A stretch of 64,000 nucleotides of DNA from positions 126,571,475 to 126,635,474 of the forward strand of contig NC_134543.1 of assembly GCF_050624435.1 (NCBI RefSeq). Reading direction: 5' to 3'. This document shows, piece by piece, positions 59,301-64,000 of this stretch. The stretch is from Tenrec ecaudatus (Eukaryota; Chordata; Mammalia; Afrosoricida; Tenrecidae). Within the stretch, counting starts at the first letter, position 1, and every line of letters begins with the position of its first letter. The position numbers were made by a program, and so were the translations under genes. The notes under the pieces were generated by a model. The model did no database searches and was not told the origin of the DNA. It saw nothing but the letters and a program-made list of their open reading frames with translations.

Positions 59301-59688
59301 CTGGTTTGGAGGGTAACGTGCGCAAGCGGGCGTGGTCACGTTCGCTTCTTGGCGGGTCACCTGAGCAAGTGCTCGCAGTCACGTGCTGAGGTGTGCGTGG
59401 TCACGTGCGGAGGTGGGCGTGGTCACGTGCGCAGGCGCCGGTGGACACGTGCTCTTCTTGGCGGGTCACTTGCCCAAGCGGGCGTGGTCATGTGCGCTGG
59501 TTGTTGGGTAACGTGCTCAGGTGGGCGTGGTCATGTGAGCTGATTGGCGGGTCACGTGTGCAGGTGGGCATGGTCACGTGCGCGGGTGGGCGCGGTCAGG
59601 TGCATAGGTCCCCGTGTTCACGTGCGCAGGCGGGCACGGTCACTTGCGGATGTGGGGGTGGTCACGTGAGCAGGCGGGCTTGGTCTAG
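56335..59688 (+). repeat. E-box minisatellite array 3 (main array, about 3.35 kb)
   Basis: About 155 monomers, mostly as 43-bp dimers of 22+21 bp with GGTCACGTG cores, giving well over 100 CACGTG or near-CACGTG sites and comparable CpG numbers. The first 220 bp use single-type 22-mers, and dimers dominate later. Larger blocks repeat: a GTGGAGACGTGCGCTGG-led block starts near 56751, 57527 and 58198, and TTGGCATGGACACGTGCG recurs at about 56553 and 57719. The + strand lacks stop codons inside the unit, so long overlapping frames appear in all three phases; they are not genes. Confidence 0.98.
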
Positions 59689-60105
59689 CCCCCCTTTTCC
59701 CTGAACACTTAATAGTTTATAAATAAGTATTTTATCTTAAAGTGCCCGCCGTCTGCCCTCACCCACCTTCCCATTACCCATCTCCCAGCGAGGAGGTTCC
59801 CCATAGATCCCCAAGATCGGTTCTCTCTTTCTACACCACCTTGCCTCTCGGTGTCGCCATTCCCACCGCTAGTCCTGAGGGTTTCATCCGTCCTAGGGAA
59901 TGACCAAGGCCAAGGTAACTGAGAGCAATTACTGAAACCAGAATGAAGGCTGAACATGGGATAGGTTGTAACTCTTAATGGGAGCAGAAAGCCTCATTTT
60001 TCTTTCATAAAGTGTTGGTGAGTTTGATCTGCTGACCTTGTGCTTCGCAGTGCAATATGCTAAATCAGCTAATGAAAAATTTACGATTCATAATGATCTG
60101 ATCGG
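59689..60105 (-). mobile_element. array-associated tail after array 3 (L1 3'UTR + AfroSINE), arm of an inverted repeat
   Basis: Nearly identical to 51635-52060: CCCCTTTTCCCTGAACAC, GCGAGGAGGTTCCCCATAG, GGAGCAGAAAGCCTCATTTT and AATGATCTGATCGG. Similarity stops at 60105. The same 417-bp stretch lies inverted at 62443-62860. Confidence 0.88.
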
Positions 60106-60994
60106 TGTTACCCTCAATTCATTGAATGTCTTTCAGAGTTTGCTTCCCCTTTTTATATTCGGGAATATTCTGTGTAGATTTTGTGATAACTCTTCCCTGA
60201 ATAATTGGTAGAACTCCCCTTAGAAGCCTTCTGGTCCTGGGCTTTTCTTGGTTGGAACTTTCTTCATAGCCTATTCTATTTAATATTTTGTTATCGATCT
60301 GTTATTTTTCCATCTTTTCTGCGTCGATTTGGGTGTATTGTGTATCTCAAGATATCAATCCATTTCTTCTACATTTTCAAAACTACTGGAGTAATCCACA
60401 TTGAAGCCAAAAATCCGTGATTATCATCAAGTGTTTCAGATCCTCCTTATTTTCAGCAGGTCAGTTTTGTCATCTGCATATGGAAGGTTGTTAATAAGCC
60501 TTCTTCCAGTCCTGATGCCACATTTTTCTTCATATAAGCCAGCGTCTCTGATGATTTGCTCAGTATACAGATTAATTGACGATGGTGAGAGGATTCAACC
60601 ATGATGTATACCTTTCAAAATTTAATACACAAAATTAACCATGCAGTATTTTCTTGTTCAGTTCAGAAACAGCTGTCTCAATTAATGGAAAGCTCCCGCA
60701 TGACAACAACGAAGTGTTGTTGAATTATCGTTCTTCTCTAAGCTATCTGTAGTTTTTTTTAATGATCCATATAATCCCAAGGCTTTGCCAGTAGAATTTT
60801 GCCCCTGAAAAGCTTTCAATATTGAAACGTGAGGCTTTCACTACTTTTTTCATTTTTTCAGGTCGATAAATGGTGTGCATATTCTTCATGTTGGGCTTTC
60901 CAACTCCAGCTATTTGCACATTTCACTCTAGTACTTTATTTTGTCTTCATATGTTGTTCTTTGAAATTTTCTGTTCACCTCTTTTCTTTCCTTT
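60106..60994 (-). mobile_element. old L1 ORF2 and RTE/BovB fragments
   Basis: 60185-60400 (CCTGAATAATTGGTAGAACT, CCTTCTGGTCCTGGGCTTTT) is the complement of the L1 reverse-transcriptase region. 60460-60620 (GTTTTGTCATCTGCATATGG, GATTTGCTCAGTATACAG) and 60680-60800 fit the complement of an RTE/BovB reverse-transcriptase region. No intact frame remains. Confidence 0.6.
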
Positions 60995-61655
60995 AAAAAA
61001 ATCTTTATTTATTACATTTTATTAGGGCCTCATACAACTCTTATCACAATGCATACATATACATACATCAATTGTATAAAGCACATCCATACATTTTTGC
61101 CCTAATCATTTTCAAAGCATTTGATTACCACTTAAACCCTTTGCATCAGGTCCTCTTTTGTTTTCTCCCTCCCTCCCAGCTCTCCCCTCCCTCACGGGCC
61201 CTTGATAATTTACAGATTGTTTTTTTGTCATATCTTGCCCTATCCGGAGTCTCCCTTCCCCCCCTTCCCTGCCGTCCCTCTCCCAGGGAGGAGGGCACAT
61301 GTGGATCCCTGTCATCAGTTCCCTCTTTCCAACCCACTAACCCTCCACTCTCCCAACACCGCCCCTCACACCCCTGGTCCTGAAGGTATCATCCACCATG
61401 GATTCCCTGTGCCTTCAGCTCCCATATGCACCAGTGTACAATCCCTGCCCCATCTAGTCCTGCAAGGTAGAATTCGGTCATGGAAGTTGGGGGGAGGAAG
61501 CATCCAGGATCTGGGGGAAATCTGTGTTCTTCATCGGTACTACATCACAACCTGACTGACTCATCTCCTCTCCTAAACCCCTCTATGAGGGGATCTCCAG
61601 TGGCCGACAAATGGGCCTTGGGTCTCCACTCTGCAATTCCCCATTCATTCACTAT

Positions 61656-61710
<55 letters not shown>

Positions 61711-61855
61711 ATATACACGTATACACACACACACATATATGTAGATATACTTTTTTTGTTGTTGCATGATACCTTATACGTGGTCCCTTTGGTACCGCGT
61801 GATCGCACAGGCTGGTGTGCTTCTTCCCTGTGTGCTTTATTGCTTTTGAGCTAGA
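60995..61855 (-). mobile_element. 5'-truncated L1 3' end with TA/CA microsatellite
   Basis: It begins ACATTTTATTAGGGCCTCAT and follows the L1 3'UTR through GATCTCCAGTGGCCGACAAA. A (TA)n/(CA)n tract at 61656-61735 is expanded at the position of the same tract in the full-length copy (22455). It ends near TTTTGAGCTAGA. Confidence 0.9.
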
Positions 61856-62239
61856 GTGTCATCATTTCTTACTCATGTTTTAGCTATGGTGTAGTCAAGA
61901 CTAGGTTAAAGAATCCCTTTTGACATCCATTTTGATATATTTTTTCTGTCTTTTATAATAGTTTTCTCATCTGGTATCATTGCACAGATCATTTGGTCTC
62001 CTGTCATTAGTGTTCAATGAATGAAATTTATTTTTGTGAGAAATTTAAGTGAGATATACCTGTTGTATTTGGACTCTAGTGGGTTTGTTTTATTCTTCTT
62101 CAACTTGAATTTGAACATGCTCATGAGCAACTGATGCATTACACTAAGCCCCTGCCTTCATTTAAGGTGCTGATAGTGAGCTTCTCCATGGTGTCTTTTC
62201 AGTCAGTTTGGTTTCTTTGCATTCCATCTGGTGAAGCTC
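61856..62239 (+). other. no gene recognised
   Basis: AT-rich intronic sequence between the L1 fragment and the inverted array-associated module. Confidence 0.5.
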
Positions 62240-62860
62240 TGTCCCTCTGAAGATTTTTTATAGTCTGGGAAAAAGAGGGAAGTCCTGCTCTGTTCTACAA
62301 GATCACTACGAGTCTGAATCAACTTGATGGCTGTGAGTTTGTAGGAGAGATTTTTTTTTTTGCTTTGTTTTGGTTATTTTAACCACAATTCATTCTGTTC
62401 CAGCTTTATCCTCTTCCTTTTTTCTCTTCCACCAAGTAATTGCCGATCAGATCATTATGAACCGTAAATTTTTCATTAGCTGATTTAGCATATTGCACTG
62501 TGAAGCACAAGGTCAGCGGTTCAAACTCTCCAACCCTTCATGCAAGAAAAATGAGGCTTTCTGCTCCCATGGAGAGTTACAACCTATACCATGTTCAGTT
62601 TCATTCTGGTTTCAGTAATTCCTCTCAGTTACCGTGGCCTTGGTCACGCCCTACGATGGATGAACCCCTCAGGACCAGCTGTGGGAGTGGCGAACCTGGA
62701 GGCAAGGGGTGTAGAAAGAGAAAACCGATCTTGGGGTTCTATGGGGAACCTCCTCTCTGAGAGATGGGCAATGGGAAGGTGGGGGAGGGGAGACACCGGA
62801 CACTGTAAGATAAGATAAAATAATTCTTTATAAACTATAAAGTGTCAGGGTCAAGGGGGG
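62240..62860 (+). mobile_element. array-associated module, inverted (AfroSINE pieces + L1 3'UTR segment)
   Basis: The reverse complement of the sequence following array 2. It contains a SINE piece at 62240-62345 (CTACGAGTCTGAATCAACTT), a second SINE piece at about 62480-62590 (GGTCAGCGGTTCAAACTC) and the L1-derived piece at 62640-62850 (GGGGAACCTCCTCTCTGAGA, AAGATAAGATAAAATAAT), ending in GGGTCAAGGGGGG against array 4. The 62443-62860 part pairs with 59689-60105. Confidence 0.85.
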
Positions 62861-63139
62861 ACGGCCACGCCCACCCGCGCACATGACCACGCCCACACGC
62901 ACTCGTGGCCACGCCCACCCGCGTGTGGCCACGCTCAGCCGCAACCGGGGCCACGCCCACCGGTGACCGGGACCACGCCCGCCTCAGCACATGACCATGC
63001 CCACCTGCGCACTTTTCCATGCTTGCCTGTGCACCTACCCACAGACACCTGCGACCGTGACCACGCCCACCTGCGTACCTGACCACAGACAGAAGCGCAC
63101 GTGACCACGCCAACCTTCGCACGTGACCACGCCCACCTG
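62861..63139 (-). repeat. E-box minisatellite array 4
   Basis: About 13 monomers in the inverted orientation (GCGCACATGACCACGCCCAC). Few intact CACGTG cores remain (one near 63099, another near 63119); most have decayed. The L1/SINE module lies on its low-coordinate side, and retrovirus-like sequence begins within about 0.5 kb on the other. Confidence 0.95.
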
Positions 63140-63594
63140 GAGCCGAGTGACATTACCAGAGAGACTGCAGGCGGATGTCGCAAAAGAACAGGACGATTCA
63201 CAGTGGAGAAGATCCAGGGAGAGAGTCCGAGGCAACTGGACTCTGCCCCTGCTGCGAGAGAGGTAGTCACTGGGCAGAGGGTGGTCATTCAAAGTTTAGC
63301 AATTGAGGCCATTTACCTGGAAGTAACGCCAAGCCCAGAAACGGGCAGCGGGGCGCAGGTAATAGAGGAAGGAGCTTGATACAGACCCCACCCAGCAGAA
63401 CATGGGAGGCAAGGTGTCTGCTGGCCCGAGCAAAGATCTTCTAGAGAAACTGCAGGCATCCCCCAATCTCACAGCAGGAGACCAGACCTAGCCAAACTTG
63501 CAGAACCCCAGCCCCTGTTCTGCCTGCTATAACCTTGATTAACCAAGAGAAGGCTCAGGAGCCCTCACAGCAGTTTGCTGATGCTAAAGAATAG
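63140..63594 (+). other. unclassified sequence between array 4 and a retroviral frame
   Basis: A 93-codon frame (63101-63379) starts inside the array and is not recognised. A short frame opens MGGKVS at 63402 and stops after about 29 codons; the MG start recalls retroviral gag but there is no further support. In the frame of the following dUTPase-like domain, a TAG occurs at 63592. Confidence 0.35.
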
Positions 63595-64000
63595 GAGCCT
63601 CTTATTGAAAGAGTAATACAGTTTTTATCAGGAAGTTTTAACCTGAGTACTCAAGAAATTCAAATTGATACTGGAGTCTATCAGAGTTGTGAAGTAAAGC
63701 CAAAAGCTGTGATTATATCAGAAATTGTTAAGAGCAGTAATTGGGGTTTGCTACCTAAAAGAACTATAGGATGTCGATTAGGAAAGTCTAATGTAAATCC
63801 TCAAGGTGTTCTGGCGGTTGCTGGAATTATTGAACGAGATTATGAAAAAGTTAAGGCAGTGATGAATTCTGATATATCATGGTTTATGAAAGAAGATCGC
63901 TTAAGCCAATTTTGGCTTCCTTGCTTTCCTAGAGTAAAATTGTATGTCTATCAGGAAAGAGTACTTGAGAAGTCTGACCACCCTTTAAATCAAGGGGTCT
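63595..64000 (+). pseudogene. endogenous betaretrovirus-like (class II) dUTPase-type fragment, open to the window end
   Basis: A stop-free frame from 63595 runs off the window. It contains IDTGVY, LLPKRTIGCRLGKS, AVAGIIERDYEKV and DRLSQFWLPC in that order and spacing, which corresponds to dUTPase motifs as found in the pro gene of betaretrovirus-like elements (class II ERVs); the usual G-R-S-S is altered to GKSN. Such domains hydrolyse dUTP in active viruses. The sequence upstream does not carry a gag or a complete LTR, so this is a partial relic whose right part is outside the window. Frame integrity beyond 64000 cannot be judged. Confidence 0.6.

Noticed and set aside
56544-59704. Long overlapping reading frames (up to 226 codons) in array 3, and similar ones in array 2
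   Set aside because: They follow from a stop-free tandem unit in all three frames; no splice sites, promoter or non-repetitive domain.
63101-63379. 93-codon frame leading toward the retroviral region
   Set aside because: It starts inside satellite array 4 and has no recognisable retroviral motif.

Overview
This is a mammalian nuclear window, almost certainly from an afrotherian and most probably a tenrec (Echinops-like). Three signals support that: many copies of a tRNA-derived SINE of AfroSINE type, fragments of an RTE/BovB-type LINE (the kind of element AfroSINEs use), and two short SPIN-type hAT elements with perfect or near-perfect 8-bp target duplications. SPIN elements are known from tenrec but not from most other afrotherians. 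The species call is inference; no database was consulted.

Only one resident gene is visible: the 5' part of ADGRB3 (BAI3, an adhesion GPCR) on the + strand. A CpG island at about 14.4-15.9 kb carries the promoter and a non-coding first exon. A probable second non-coding exon lies at 17376-17540. The first coding exon (18672-19431) encodes the signal peptide and CUB domain and ends in a clear GTAAGT donor. Everything from 19432 to the end reads as intron or repeats; no thrombospondin-repeat or 7TM exon was seen. Upstream of the island (1-14 kb) are two minisatellites, decayed LINE, SINE and LTR material, and no convincing gene.

The intron holds a nearly complete antisense L1 of about 8.8 kb (ORF1 intact, ORF2 broken only by one apparent missing base in an A run), an intact-ORF SUB1 retrocopy with target duplication, a 37-nt tailless U2 snRNA retropseudogene with target duplication, and a decayed mariner accompanied by two short mariner-type MITEs.

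The most unusual component is a family of GC-rich arrays built from 21/22-bp monomers centred on GGTCACGTG (palindromic CACGTG E-box). They occur at 13.3-13.9, 51.0-51.6, 56.3-59.7 and 62.9-63.1 kb, in both orientations. Three of the four share the same 3' companion: an L1 3'UTR-derived segment followed by AfroSINE-derived sequence. That VNTR + L1 + SINE architecture resembles SVA/LAVA-type composite retrotransposons of primates, and I propose it as a candidate undescribed composite element. The same arrays also lie next to a 0.7-kb duplicated unit (12.5 and 55.6 kb), a 1.67-kb tandem duplication (50.3-52.6 kb) and a large inverted repeat (59.4-63.1 kb), so the alternative is a rearrangement-prone satellite. 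The window ends inside a class II (betaretrovirus-like) endogenous retroviral dUTPase-like reading frame.
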